Positions 17,601 through 25,780 of a stretch of DNA of 64,000 nt are shown here, piece by piece. The notes under the pieces were generated by a model, which had not been told where the DNA came from, did not search any database, and worked only from the letters and a program-made list of their open reading frames with translations. The position numbers and the translations under genes are program-made. Source of the stretch: Candidatus Vicinibacter affinis (GTDB lineage: Bacteria; Bacteroidota; Bacteroidia; Chitinophagales; Saprospiraceae); NCBI GenBank assembly GCA_016714365.1, contig JADJNH010000007.1:620001-684000 (forward strand), written 5' to 3'. Position 1 is the stretch's first letter; every line of letters begins with the position of its first letter.

Positions 17601-19016
17601 ACCTACAAATTTTGCGACCGCAGCCCTCCTACTCTGCTCAGTGTGGTCCCACCCGGAGGAGAATGGAGTGGCACTGGATTTCTTGATGAATCCGCAGGAT
17701 TATTTGATCCTGAGCTGTCAGGCATTGGCCTTCATCCTGTGAGCTATACCAGTCCCGCGGGGTGTCAGGCTCAGGCGGTGGTAGAGGTAGAAGCCTGGGA
17801 ACAGGTGCGCATCAGTGGGATTGACCCGCAATATTGCTTCAAAGATCAAGACATCCCCGTTTTACTGAATCCTCCGGGCGGAGAATTTTTTATTAACGGA
17901 AGACCGTCACCACCTGTGATCAATCCGGCCCGTCTGGGCTCAGGAATTTGGGAACTCTATTACACCCGCGGCGAAGGTAATTGTGCCTCATCCGAAAAAA
18001 CATATATCAAAATCCTGCCTGCTATCAACAAAAGGTCCTCCAGCGAAAATGATTCCATTTGCATTGGTCAGCGAACTACGATCTCTATTGACGCCACTGG
18101 CGGTCAGGGTGGTTTGGTTTATACCTGGGATCATGGACTGGGTTTTGGCAGCAGCCACATAGTAGAACCCACCCAGGATAGCTGGTATCTTGTGACTGTT
18201 ACCGACGGCTGTTCAGATGCTTTGGTGGACAGTGTATTTGTAAGAGTTTATCCTCGCTTTCCAATGGACATTTTAAACGGTCCCCCGGTTTGCTTTGGCG
18301 AAAAGACTTTCGTGGAATTAAAGTTGGATACCGCTGATTATGATATTGTATGGCAGACCAGCCCTCAGAAAAAGGGTGCCAGGCTGGATGGCGATCCCGG
18401 CATTTATGGTGTGGAGGTGCGAGAAAAATCAACCGGATGCCGACAAAGAACTTCTGTGACCCTGCCCGGATCAGCTCCTCTCGCAGCCAACTTTGGAATC
18501 ACGCCCAACCAACCCTGCATAGACATTGTGGAAAATTCCGTGGAGATCCTCGATCTTTCCTATGGATACACGAAAGGAACTGTAGACTTTGGTGATGGTT
18601 CACCGCCTGTGGACCTCAGGTCGCCGGGTGCCCTGGTTCATCAGTATTCAGACACAGGTGTATTTTTGATCAAAATGCGCGTAGTCAATGAGATCGGATG
18701 TGAAGATGAATTCGAACGCATGGTTTGTGTAAAGAATGTGGTGCGGCTTTTTATTCCGAGCATCTTCAGTCCCAACAATGATGGCAAACATGATGTTTTT
18801 GAGATCTTTCATATCGGTGTGGATATATTACAATGGGCTGTTTACGACCGAAACGGCGCCCGCGTATTTGATTCCAAAGACGGAATGGCTCAATGGGATG
18901 GTACTTTCCGAGGCATGCATGTGGTAGAAGGTGTCTACGTAGTAGTCATTGAATATTTCAATCCGGACAAGGGGAAAAAGGAAATATTTAAAAGTGATGT
19001 AACGGTTATTAGATAA
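14634..19016 (+). CDS. Giant CUB/PKD surface protein with T9SS type B (gliding-motility-type) C-terminus
   Basis: 1,460 residues. Signal peptide (about 1-28), then a CUB domain (about 35-145, with DVMTIYEGPN and VTIHFKSDDN). Three tandem units of about 145 residues follow (about 337-770, each opening ILNPxxDTVCASxAxWxYQV), then further related GGxWxGPG repeats. A PKD-like domain (VDFGDGSPP) lies near residue 1320. The last 90 residues (FIPSIFSPNNDGKHD ... VYDRNGARVF ... WDGTFRG) are the CHU_C/type B sorting domain that sends proteins through T9SS to the cell surface. It ends the operon that begins at 10443, suggesting that the lipoproteins and hydrolase work with this surface protein. Confidence 0.88.
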   Translation: MMSARKLLNFALLTFVFGFITESELSAQPTYPMQNARVRDCEGILTHSEAGEDKNYDHNEDFTFTICVPGATSITLDFEFFATERTYDVMTIYEGPNKNGPVISTLSGILTPPPRITVKGECVTIHFKSDDNITANGWKMHWKVQFVLPPPPTLKVTAPTACPLTELTFEFGYPVPCDQIVPGNFGLLGPGGSKIISAVALDCVNGKATRFKLQFDPPLDRPVNYRVSFTYKYIDECGTEHLLNTSVLFSLNNCPFTVEIQMPNGAACKGACTNLEALATGNSKQVFRYRWIPGGQTSPNIRVCDTVPIRYTVIATDSASGVMDTADFLYTPLDVPKILNPIPDTVCASAADWRYQVDIPGGDFFSRTIPNQQRKTGVYEFWRHAAGSKVSTDTVTYVAPNGCKVSDIVHIYPIDAGADIKLCLGSPAVQISGGSPAGGYWTGPGIQPNGSFDPSTVGKFDFVYTAPNGCKDTRSIFVNPNPKILNPVPDTVCASMADWRYQVSIPGGDFYSTVIPPNQRKSGLYEFWRLSSGDSLRSDTVTYIDPNGCKVRDTFQIIPISAGSTQSVCHLTPVFKLTGGSPVGGFWSGPYTDSLGNFNPLDTGSFTVTYHASNGCLANKTVRVNANPIILNPILDTVCASAANWQYQVNLPGGTYAATAIPAAQNKSGVYEFWRWSQANQTQRDIVTYTAPGGCTIKDTFYIHPIFAGLVEAACQGSNPFPLSGAKPGGGFWTGLNVDSIGIFNPVQSGSFILNYQAPNGCISAKTVNVGDSIGLNLIDTLCNLENINFVFNPVGGRWSGPGITDSIAGKLDAARAMANQWNTYRYRLNGCEKSISVFITKPNAGPDTSLCFGINTLSLPLRGRWSGPGVYDPVTNSFDISSLPPGAHSFRISFKNCRDSFKLQIHDVKLDTTRPRLFCPANDTIDLVTLLNPSEGPGIFTGTGVAIYDSLWKFLPGLAGPGKHELVYKAFGCNDTSEIEVEVPISFSTYKFCDRSPPTLLSVVPPGGEWSGTGFLDESAGLFDPELSGIGLHPVSYTSPAGCQAQAVVEVEAWEQVRISGIDPQYCFKDQDIPVLLNPPGGEFFINGRPSPPVINPARLGSGIWELYYTRGEGNCASSEKTYIKILPAINKRSSSENDSICIGQRTTISIDATGGQGGLVYTWDHGLGFGSSHIVEPTQDSWYLVTVTDGCSDALVDSVFVRVYPRFPMDILNGPPVCFGEKTFVELKLDTADYDIVWQTSPQKKGARLDGDPGIYGVEVREKSTGCRQRTSVTLPGSAPLAANFGITPNQPCIDIVENSVEILDLSYGYTKGTVDFGDGSPPVDLRSPGALVHQYSDTGVFLIKMRVVNEIGCEDEFERMVCVKNVVRLFIPSIFSPNNDGKHDVFEIFHIGVDILQWAVYDRNGARVFDSKDGMAQWDGTFRGMHVVEGVYVVVIEYFNPDKGKKEIFKSDVTVIR
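15640..16945 (+). repeat. Three tandem ~435-bp coding repeats in the giant surface protein
   Basis: Units begin near 15640, 16075 and 16510. Each encodes ILNPxxDTVCASxAxWxYQV, a GVYEFWR or GLYEFWR motif, a SDTVTY/RDIVTY-like strand and a GGxWxG motif. Nucleotide similarity is clear but not perfect. Confidence 0.75.
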
Positions 19017-19196
19017 AACATAAATGGGATGATCCCATAATGTCCTAATCCAAGATCAAATAAATGAAAACTTTTCAAGTTATTTGAATCGGGATTATGC
19101 ATACTCAAGGAAATATGCGATTTTTAAAGCCCCAACAAACGACCTTCATATATTTTTTCTGTTTCCCTATAGTGAAACATTTGTAAATTTTGTGCC

Positions 19197-19543
19197 TTGG
19201 ACAAAAATCAGAAACATAGAAAGATAACGTTTTACAAAAACTACTTCCAAGACTTCTTTGCCAAACAAAACAAGAAAGTAAAAGGAAAAATTGTTTAGAC
19301 TTTTGATTGATTGAAGACTTACAAAGAGTTCCTGAAACTTATCTTTATCACATTGAAAATACGGACGGACTTTATGAAATCCGTGTTCAATTAGGAAGCG
19401 ACATTTTTAGGATTTTCTGTTTTTTTGACCAAGGACAATTAGTTTTTTTGGCGAACGGATTTCAAAAGAAAACGCAAAAGACACCAAAGAAAGAAATAGA
19501 AATGGCACTTAAAATAAAAGCAGAATATGAAAGCGAAAAATAA
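19197..19543 (+). pseudogene. HigB-like (Gp49/RelE-fold) toxin, inactivated
   Basis: The reading from TTG 19197 gives a typical phage Gp49-like toxin N-terminus (DKNQKHRKITFYKNYFQDFF). After GKIV a TAG stands where the family has Trp, and one base is missing about 10 nt later. The remainder (IEDLQRVPETYL ... GLYEIRVQL ... FRIFCFF ... KTPKKEIEMALKIK) is well preserved in the other frame to the TAA at 19541-19543. Two independent lesions mean the toxin is very probably dead, while the partner antitoxin is intact. A TAAATTTTG element just upstream could be the promoter. Confidence 0.8.
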
Positions 19544-19832
19544 AAATTTGATGACTCTTGAAGAGTTCAAAGAAAAAAACTATGGCAAACGTGGTACAAA
19601 GGAACGTGACGAGCTTGAAGCAGGTTATGAAGCATTTAAAATCGGTGCTCTGATTCACGACACTCGTGTTGAAATGGGAATGACACAAGAACAACTAGCA
19701 GAAAAAGTTGGAACAACTAAATCCTACATTTCAAAAATTGAGAACAACATAAAAGAAGCTCGCATTTCGACACTTCAAAAAATTATTGAACTTGGTTTTG
19801 GCGGACGACTTGAACTAAATATAAAAATCTAA
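19527..19832 (+). CDS. HigA-like antitoxin (XRE-type HTH)
   Basis: 101 residues. The ATG overlaps the end of the toxin frame, the usual HigB-HigA arrangement. The N-terminal part is a charged toxin-neutralising region (LEEFKEKNYGKRGTKERDEL). The C-terminal part is a Cro/C1-type helix-turn-helix (MGMTQEQLAEKVGTTKSYISKIENN, split here by family convention at about residues 51-75). It should bind the toxin and repress the pair's promoter. It is directly followed by an inverted-repeat site related to those in the 37-64 kb array. Confidence 0.88.
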   Translation: MKAKNKNLMTLEEFKEKNYGKRGTKERDELEAGYEAFKIGALIHDTRVEMGMTQEQLAEKVGTTKSYISKIENNIKEARISTLQKIIELGFGGRLELNIKI

Positions 19833-19862
19833 CGGACGAATTGACCGAGTAAAGAAAAACCG

Positions 19863-20005
19863 CATATAAAAGGCGTTTGGCTCAATGGCGGGTAACATCG
19901 TTAATTGAACATTCTACCTCGCATCAATCCCCAAAGTTTTTGGGGATGGTGTATTGACAGTTTTTTGATCTTATATTCGCCACCTCACCAAGCGCCAAAA
20001 CGATA
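19863..20005 (+). repeat. Isolated attC-like inverted repeat downstream of the HigBA pair
   Basis: Outer arms GGCGTTTGG (19872-19880) and CCAAGCGCC (19988-19996) pair with one mismatch. The core around 19905-19960 (GAACATTCTACCTCGCATC ... GGGGATGGTGTATTGACAG) is nearly identical, in reverse complement, to the core at about 46522-46594. In both places the core has the same direction relative to the gene it follows. Confidence 0.7.
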
Positions 20006-20040
20006 AATTCACTATACAATAAATAATATTAAAAGAAAAA

Positions 20041-20072
20041 AAGAAGAGGAGCAGATGCTCCTCTTCTTTTTT
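20041..20072. terminator. Strong hairpin terminator
   Basis: Perfect 12-bp stem (AAGAAGAGGAGC / GCTCCTCTTCTT) with an AGAT loop, flanked by A-run and T-run, so it can act in both directions. It separates the HigBA unit from the convergent K+ channel gene. The rest of 20073-20450 is AT-rich with no recognised feature. Confidence 0.85.
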
Positions 20073-20450
20073 AAATGATTAATCCAGAATTTTCATTAGG
20101 AATTTGTAATAAGTGGGTTTTCAATTTTTTATAAATAATAATAAATCTTTCGATTTTACATTTCTATTACCCTCCTATTTATGCATTTAAAATGATGCCT
20201 AAAGACTTCCCAATTGAATCGACTTGCGGAGAATCATAAATGAAGCAACTATTGTGATTATATTGTTTTAGACATCCAACTTTACACTGATCTTGAATCA
20301 AATAGCGTTGATTCACCAAAAAAGATGAACGGATTAGCTTAACCTAAGCAAAATAAATATTACATTACAAAGTGAATGAAAAGATATTGTGAAAGTTAAA
20401 AAATCTCGCAAATTTGTAAATTATTATAAATAATTTTTCAATTCTCTGTT

Positions 20451-21122
20451 CTACTTCACTGGGTTGAATCTGGAGATAATAATACCGACAAGTGCCACCA
20501 TGTAAAATTGTCCAGCAATGGTGAAAAACATAGTTGTAAGGCGTGCGGCGTCAGAAACAGGTGTTATGTCTCCATATCCCACAGTAGCCATCGTAACCAT
20601 ACTGAAATAAGACAACTGATTGTAAATATATGGAATGTTTCCCTGCACCAACCCGCCGAAAGAATTTGGGTTGTTGTATTCAATCAACAAAAAAGTAAAT
20701 TGTGCAATTACGATCAGCAGTAGGAACCCGCTTATTGATCCATATACCACACTTATGGTCGCTTCACTTTTGCGAAAAATCTGATACAAAACTTCAATAA
20801 ATATCAAGGTATAATAAAAGGTATAAACCAGAAAAGCACTTTGAACTAAAACCGGATTTCTCACAATGGTGAAAAATAACAACGGTATCAAGACGCTTAA
20901 AATAAAAAGTACATTTTTGATCCATATGATATACCTAAATCTTTCTTTAAAAATTCCCACCGCAGCGAAACCCAATATGATCATGTTAAAGGGCCATATG
21001 TATGTGGTGTAAATATTCACATCCGGTACAAATATTTTATCAAAGAGCAACAGGAGGAGGGCGAAAAGCAAAAATTCAAATCGATTGTTGCTCAATACCT
21101 CCTGGAAATTCTTTACTTTCAT
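20451..21122 (-). CDS. Potassium channel family protein (ion channel pore domain)
   Basis: 223 residues, highly hydrophobic, with about six predicted membrane segments. The last two flank a pore loop containing the K+ selectivity filter TVGYGD (FSMVTMATVGYGDITP). The charged S4 pattern of voltage-gated channels is not evident, and no cytoplasmic RCK/TrkA domain follows. It is probably a simple tetrameric K+ leak or stress channel. The gene stands alone. Confidence 0.88.
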   Translation of the reverse strand: MKVKNFQEVLSNNRFEFLLFALLLLLFDKIFVPDVNIYTTYIWPFNMIILGFAAVGIFKERFRYIIWIKNVLFILSVLIPLLFFTIVRNPVLVQSAFLVYTFYYTLIFIEVLYQIFRKSEATISVVYGSISGFLLLIVIAQFTFLLIEYNNPNSFGGLVQGNIPYIYNQLSYFSMVTMATVGYGDITPVSDAARLTTMFFTIAGQFYMVALVGIIISRFNPVK

Positions 21123-21259
21123 TGCTCTAAGGTAGTAGGTAAAAAATTAGCAAGCAATGTTGCCAGCAAAATAAAATTTGAAACACCTGTTTTCAAATAA
21201 ATCGAATGTTAATTTTTGTTTTTCAATCGCTGCTTTAAATCAACAATCCTATCTCCTGA

Positions 21260-21520
21260 TCACCAGGTACGATTTGCTGGAATTATTCTTTTGATAATTA
21301 ATTGGTAGGCGACGGAAACATCCGGTAAGTTTAAGTGAATAACATTTACATGATGGTAAATTCGCTTTTCATAAATCACCCCTCCTGCATCATAAAAAAT
21401 TATACCCACTTAAGGGCAATATTGATTCAATTCAATATTTACTTGGTCTTTTGCTGGATTAGGATAAATATAATCCACCGAAATTGCATAAACATCTGTT
21501 GTTTTTACATTCGGATTTGC
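21260..21520 (-). pseudogene. Remnant of a T9SS type A sorting domain
   Basis: One frame reads VDYIYPNPAKDQVNIELNQ, then an internal TAA (21410-21412), then IIFYDAGGVIYEKRIYHHVNV and LNLPDVS: the three landmarks of a type A C-terminal sorting signal in the right order and spacing. No intact gene carries it. The nearest upstream gene on this strand is the PD40 protein, whose stop lies about 120 bp before it, so this may be that gene's lost tail. The remaining spacer to 21642 has no feature. Confidence 0.65.
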
Positions 21521-21642
21521 ATACTTTAAAAGTTAAGCATACCCTTTCAAAATTCAAGTACACATCAATTTTTATTTTCAAGAAACTAGGTCGGATATTA
21601 AAAGAGTAAAAAGTCTGTTTGTTCTGAATCATTTCAGAAGTG

Positions 21643-22596
21643 CTAAGGTCTATTTGGATCAAACTTTATTTTATACAGCCTGCTCAAACCATTTTCATAC
21701 TGAGTCATCTCTTCTAAAAGTTTTTTTAACGATTGTGCATCATTAAATTTTGTTTGAACAGCATTTCTCTTGCTGGTAAAATAAAGCATTCCCTTCTTAG
21801 GATCTACAAAAGGACAATAATCCATTTTAGTAGAATTGATCTGAGGACCCATATTCATGGCTTTAGTCCATCGACCATTATCAGTTTGGTAGCTGATGTA
21901 AAGATCGCCACTACCGTAACCTCCATCCCGATTGTAGCAGGTATAAATCAAGTATGATTCATCAGGTGCTATAAAGGCATTAAACTCTATCCCATCTGAA
22001 TTGATGGAATCATTGAGAGAAACCGGTGAATCATAGCTCCCAAAGTTCCATATACTGACAAATATATCATCCTTTCCTTTTGATTGTGCCCCATCACTGG
22101 TGAAATAGAGATTATTGAATTTTGAAACTGCCGGATAAAATTCATTGTCTTTGGTATTGATTGGATATCCCATGTTGTATGGAGCTGACCAGCTGCTCTT
22201 AATGGACACTCGCTCTACAAACCAAATGTCATAATCCTTGGTTTCATTACTATTCTCTTCCAGGGGACGGTTGGATGAAAAATACAACCGCAATCCATCC
22301 GGTGACAAGAATGGTTCAAGATCATGGTATTTCCCTGAGAATGGGGCGACCTCCGGAAATGAGTACGCTCCGTCTTTAAAGCTGGAAACCACTATTGCCG
22401 ACAATTCACCCAAATAACTTTGAACAGTAAAATAGATTTCATCCCCATTTACAAATATGGCAGCATCTCTTACATTAGGAAATTGAGACACAATTTCCGG
22501 TAAAAATCCCTCCACTTTTTGGATGCCCTCTTGTGCACGCACTTCACCAATTCCAAATAAAACAGAGAATGCAAACGAATAATAATTGAACCTCAT
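21643..22596 (-). CDS. PD40 (WD40-like/TolB-type) beta-propeller secreted protein
   Basis: 317 residues with a signal peptide (about 1-21, ending GEVRAQ). The body has repeated PD40 motifs: PFLSPDGLRLYFSSNR, FYPAVSKFNNLYFTSDG, FIAPDESYLIYTCYNRDG and PFVDPKKGMLYFTSKRN. These form the blades of a TolB-like propeller, used in protein-protein contact in the periplasm or outside. The usual OmpA or T9SS C-terminal domain is missing; a decayed sorting domain lies just downstream. Confidence 0.8.
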   Translation of the reverse strand: MRFNYYSFAFSVLFGIGEVRAQEGIQKVEGFLPEIVSQFPNVRDAAIFVNGDEIYFTVQSYLGELSAIVVSSFKDGAYSFPEVAPFSGKYHDLEPFLSPDGLRLYFSSNRPLEENSNETKDYDIWFVERVSIKSSWSAPYNMGYPINTKDNEFYPAVSKFNNLYFTSDGAQSKGKDDIFVSIWNFGSYDSPVSLNDSINSDGIEFNAFIAPDESYLIYTCYNRDGGYGSGDLYISYQTDNGRWTKAMNMGPQINSTKMDYCPFVDPKKGMLYFTSKRNAVQTKFNDAQSLKKLLEEMTQYENGLSRLYKIKFDPNRP

Positions 22597-23004
22597 GGTT
22601 CAAAAATAATAAATTAGTAGAGAAATTGACCTACTTTAACTGTATTAAAATAGATTATGCATGTAACCAGACTCATATTTTATTTTGCAAATAAAATACC
22701 AATTGGTTTGTATACTTTATGTCAACAGCCTTTAATAATGGAAGTCGATTTGCAAGCATCCAAGTTTGCAAATTTCGAATTCCCTATCCTTACTTAACTT
22801 TTTGAATCTTGTGTAAAAAACTAAGACAAGATGTTACAGGTAACAGTAAGATTATATCAGGTCTTACCGCTTTATACTTTTTAATTCTTATAAGAAAATT
22901 GCAATTTATAAAAAATGATTCGAAATGATTACAGTTGCCTATTAATCCATTTTACAATAGAAACTCACGTTTGGAACAGATCATTTCCACATCGTCAATG
23001 TGAA
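22597..23004. other. Intergenic region, nothing recognised
   Basis: About 400 bp of AT-rich DNA between two minus-strand genes. No coding remnant, hairpin terminator or repeat family member was seen. Confidence 0.5.
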
Positions 23005-23892
23005 TTACAATCCTTCAATCAATTCCTTTAGCTTGGTTAAGGCTAAAGGATATGTTTGATTGAAATAATCAATATATTCCTCTATTACACCTAGATCGAC
23101 TGTTATGGTGGTTTGATGGTCTTGTTCTTTAAACGTATAGTTCTCTATACCATCGGCCCATTTTTCTACTTGTGGTCCCTCGGTAATTTCTACTTCGTCT
23201 TCAAAAATTCCATAGTGTTGAATTGAAACAAATTGATTGGGTATGTTTTCTACAATTCTGGAAATCATACCTGCTCTCTTTCCATTGTCATCAGTACCCA
23301 AGAAAAGTATTTTACTTCCCTTCTCCCAATCTCCGACATAAGTTGAACTAGGGTTAAATACCGAAGTCCAATGTTGATAAGTATTGATGTCTTTAATTCC
23401 CAACATAGAATCGTAAGCATCCTCAGCCGAAGAATGAACCACAATGTTAAAACTCAAAATTTTTGTTTTTAAGTTGGCTTGAGATTCACAATATTTTTTA
23501 AAGTTATTAAGTATTGCCTGCCAGCCACTTCTTTGCAAATCGATCGAATTTTCAGATTCTGCATCAAAAGTCACCGTCACATCAGAATGGGTGCCATCAC
23601 CCTTAAAATTTACGATTGCTTGTCTTCCATCAGACATTGTATACTTGATTTTTTCACCCATCACTATTTCATCGTAAGTTGCCTCAAAGTCAAAGCCGAA
23701 ACTTCCGTCCTTGGCCTCCATTCTCGCAATGTATTTTCCGCCAACCTTAAGATCATTGGAGGCATGCGGACATTGCCAGTCATCAGAAGCAAAGTTCCAA
23801 TGAGTAATGTGCTGAGGATTTGTATAATACTCCCAAGCCTTCTTCTGGTCGGTGTTTATAGTTACTTGTATTGTTATTTTTGAATTATCCAT
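23005..23892 (-). CDS. Tandem SRPBCC (AHSA1-like) protein
   Basis: 295 residues made of two SRPBCC/START-fold domains. The first (about 1-138) has the AHSA1 hallmarks: INTDQKKAWEYYTNPQHITHWN, VGGKYIARMEAKDG, DVTVTFDAE and GWQAILNNFKKY. The second (about 145-295) repeats the fold in more divergent form (SSAEDAYDSML, WEKGSKILFLG). Such domains bind hydrophobic ligands or act as Hsp90-activator-like modules; the ligand is unknown. A DUF1801 pseudogene lies just upstream on the same strand. Confidence 0.82.
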   Translation of the reverse strand: MDNSKITIQVTINTDQKKAWEYYTNPQHITHWNFASDDWQCPHASNDLKVGGKYIARMEAKDGSFGFDFEATYDEIVMGEKIKYTMSDGRQAIVNFKGDGTHSDVTVTFDAESENSIDLQRSGWQAILNNFKKYCESQANLKTKILSFNIVVHSSAEDAYDSMLGIKDINTYQHWTSVFNPSSTYVGDWEKGSKILFLGTDDNGKRAGMISRIVENIPNQFVSIQHYGIFEDEVEITEGPQVEKWADGIENYTFKEQDHQTTITVDLGVIEEYIDYFNQTYPLALTKLKELIEGL

Positions 23893-23923
23893 AAATAAAA
23901 TATTGTTTAAAATTCTGAAACAT

Positions 23924-24331
23924 TTACTTTAAGTATTCCAGGACTCCTTTTCTCTTGACTATGTTTTTATAATCCCATTGGATTTCTCTTGCTTTTCCAA
24001 GCAACCTGATCAGATCATCCAAATTTATTTGATCAACGGAGGTAAAACGAATACCCGCATCTTTAAATTTTCCGGTATTGATTTTCAACTCTGCTTCATT
24101 AAAACTAGCCCCACTCCAGAATAAAAGTCGGACACTCTCCTTGAGCTTACTGTAACCTACGACCGGATTCCCATCAAGAAACCAGACCGGGTGTGCATGC
24201 CAAATTTTATTTTCGGCTTCTGGTAAATGCTCATCAATGGTCCGCGCCAGTAAATTACATATCTTCTGGTCTTCTGAGGTTTACCTTCCGTTATAAGCTT
24301 CAATTTCCATGTTAATTGGTTTTTTCGCCAT
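23924..24331 (-). pseudogene. DUF1801-domain protein with early nonsense codon
   Basis: From ATG 24331 the frame reads MAKKPINMEIEAYNGR, then a TAA at 24281-24283 (codon 17), then continues unbroken for 118 codons (TSEDQKICNLLARTIDEHL, KIWHAHPVWFLDGNPVVGYSK, VRLLFWSGASF). The family normally reads straight through here, so the TAA probably replaces a Gln CAA. It is upstream of, and codirectional with, the tandem SRPBCC gene. No in-frame ATG soon after the stop was seen. Confidence 0.75.
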
Positions 24332-24661
24332 GTTTAAACTAAAATTAACAACGGGATAAAATTAGGAATTAACCCTCAAATTTTATAGTGAGAAAATACA
24401 ATTTAGGATAAGCTGGAGGATCCTTGATAAAGGTCAAAGTACTTGATCAATTACATTTGCAAGACAAAATAATCAATCGGCAATCTCCTGCAAATAAATC
24501 TTGAGAAATCGTGGGATGGACAACTCAAAGGAAGATTACTAAAAGACTACCTTCTGCATAAATTTAAGATTTCTAAAAAAAGAAACCATCCTTTACCTAG
24601 TCTTAACTGGCACTGAAATAAAATGGAGACAATAAAATGAGTAAAAGTAAATTGGTAAATA

Positions 24662-25699
24662 CTATTTATGACAAATCACAACCCCGAATCCTGGAGCGTT
24701 TAATTTTTTAAGTTCTGTATTCTTAAATCCCATTTTCTTTACAAATGAATCAATTTCATTTTTTGAATAGGTCTTCCCTCCTGCCTGATGCAAAAGATTC
24801 AATGCCATATAGGAGGTGGTTGCCTTTGACATTTGAGAATTGCCTCCTATACCTTTTATCTGGTCCAGTATAACGTACATACCTCCGGGACTAAGAGCGT
24901 TGTACACCTTTTTAGCCAATTCTTCGTTCTCAGCTGCATTCAATCCATGAATAATATTAAAACCTAGGATAATATCGCTATTTTTTGGAAGTTCATCTTT
25001 CATAAAATCACAACCCATAAAGGAGACATTATTTTCTGCATGGTTTTTTGCAATACATTCATCTGCATATATTTTAACAGGAGGTAAGTCCACTATTACA
25101 GATTTTAAGTTAGGGTTTCGTTTGCAAAGTTCTATACTGTACAAACCATGTGAACCTCCCAAATCCAGCATTTTGGTATGCGTTTTAGCTACTGGAATTT
25201 TTTGAACCACTTCCTTCAAATTAGTTTTTGAAATGTCAATCATGGCTCTTGAAAATAACTCCCATTCATATTCAGTCATCTCATCCAGCATGCTGGATTG
25301 GGATCTTTTACCTAATCGGATGGTTTCATCAAGCTGGAGATAGCCTTTATATAAATAATTACAAAACAAAATAAAATGACGGAAATTATTAGGCGAATTT
25401 GGTGACAAATTATTGAAACCTCTTTTAGTAAATGCGTATTGATTCTCCTTCTTTATAACGTATCCCAAAGCATCCAAGCAATCCAAAATTAATTCTGCGC
25501 CTACCTCGCTAACGCTTGCATCCCTGGCGATGCTCTTAAGGTCCTTAAGGTCCATGGAAAGCTGATCTGCGATTTTCAATTTTACTGCACTACCCAAAGC
25601 AAAACCCAGTCCTACTGACGAAGCAGCGTCTGTAAATGGATGTGGAATAATGTCATTTGACAAAAGTATTTTTTCGATTAATGAAAATTTGTAAATCAT
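24662..25699 (-). CDS. SAM-dependent O-methyltransferase-like protein
   Basis: 345 residues from the ATG at 25699; a longer frame opens at 25738. The N-terminal part (about 20-110) is a winged-helix dimerisation domain as in plant-type/acetylserotonin O-methyltransferases (IARDASVSEVGAELILDCLDALG). The C-terminal Rossmann domain has motif I (MLDLGGSHGLYSIEL), an acidic motif II (VIVDLPPV) and ILGFNIIHGL. It transfers a methyl group from SAM to a small, unidentified substrate. The AraC regulator directly upstream on the same strand may control it. About 330 bp downstream (24332-24661) shows nothing. Confidence 0.85.
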   Translation of the reverse strand: MIYKFSLIEKILLSNDIIPHPFTDAASSVGLGFALGSAVKLKIADQLSMDLKDLKSIARDASVSEVGAELILDCLDALGYVIKKENQYAFTKRGFNNLSPNSPNNFRHFILFCNYLYKGYLQLDETIRLGKRSQSSMLDEMTEYEWELFSRAMIDISKTNLKEVVQKIPVAKTHTKMLDLGGSHGLYSIELCKRNPNLKSVIVDLPPVKIYADECIAKNHAENNVSFMGCDFMKDELPKNSDIILGFNIIHGLNAAENEELAKKVYNALSPGGMYVILDQIKGIGGNSQMSKATTSYMALNLLHQAGGKTYSKNEIDSFVKKMGFKNTELKKLNAPGFGVVICHK

Positions 25700-25780
25700 A
25701 ACATTTGCATTTAAAATATTTAAACTGCAAAATGACAAGAAAGAGAGAACATAAAATAGTATAAATCGGACATTTTTGTG

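Noticed and set aside
19023..19038. ATGGGATGATCCCAT as terminator of the giant operon
   Set aside because: The stem is only six pairs and no T run follows.
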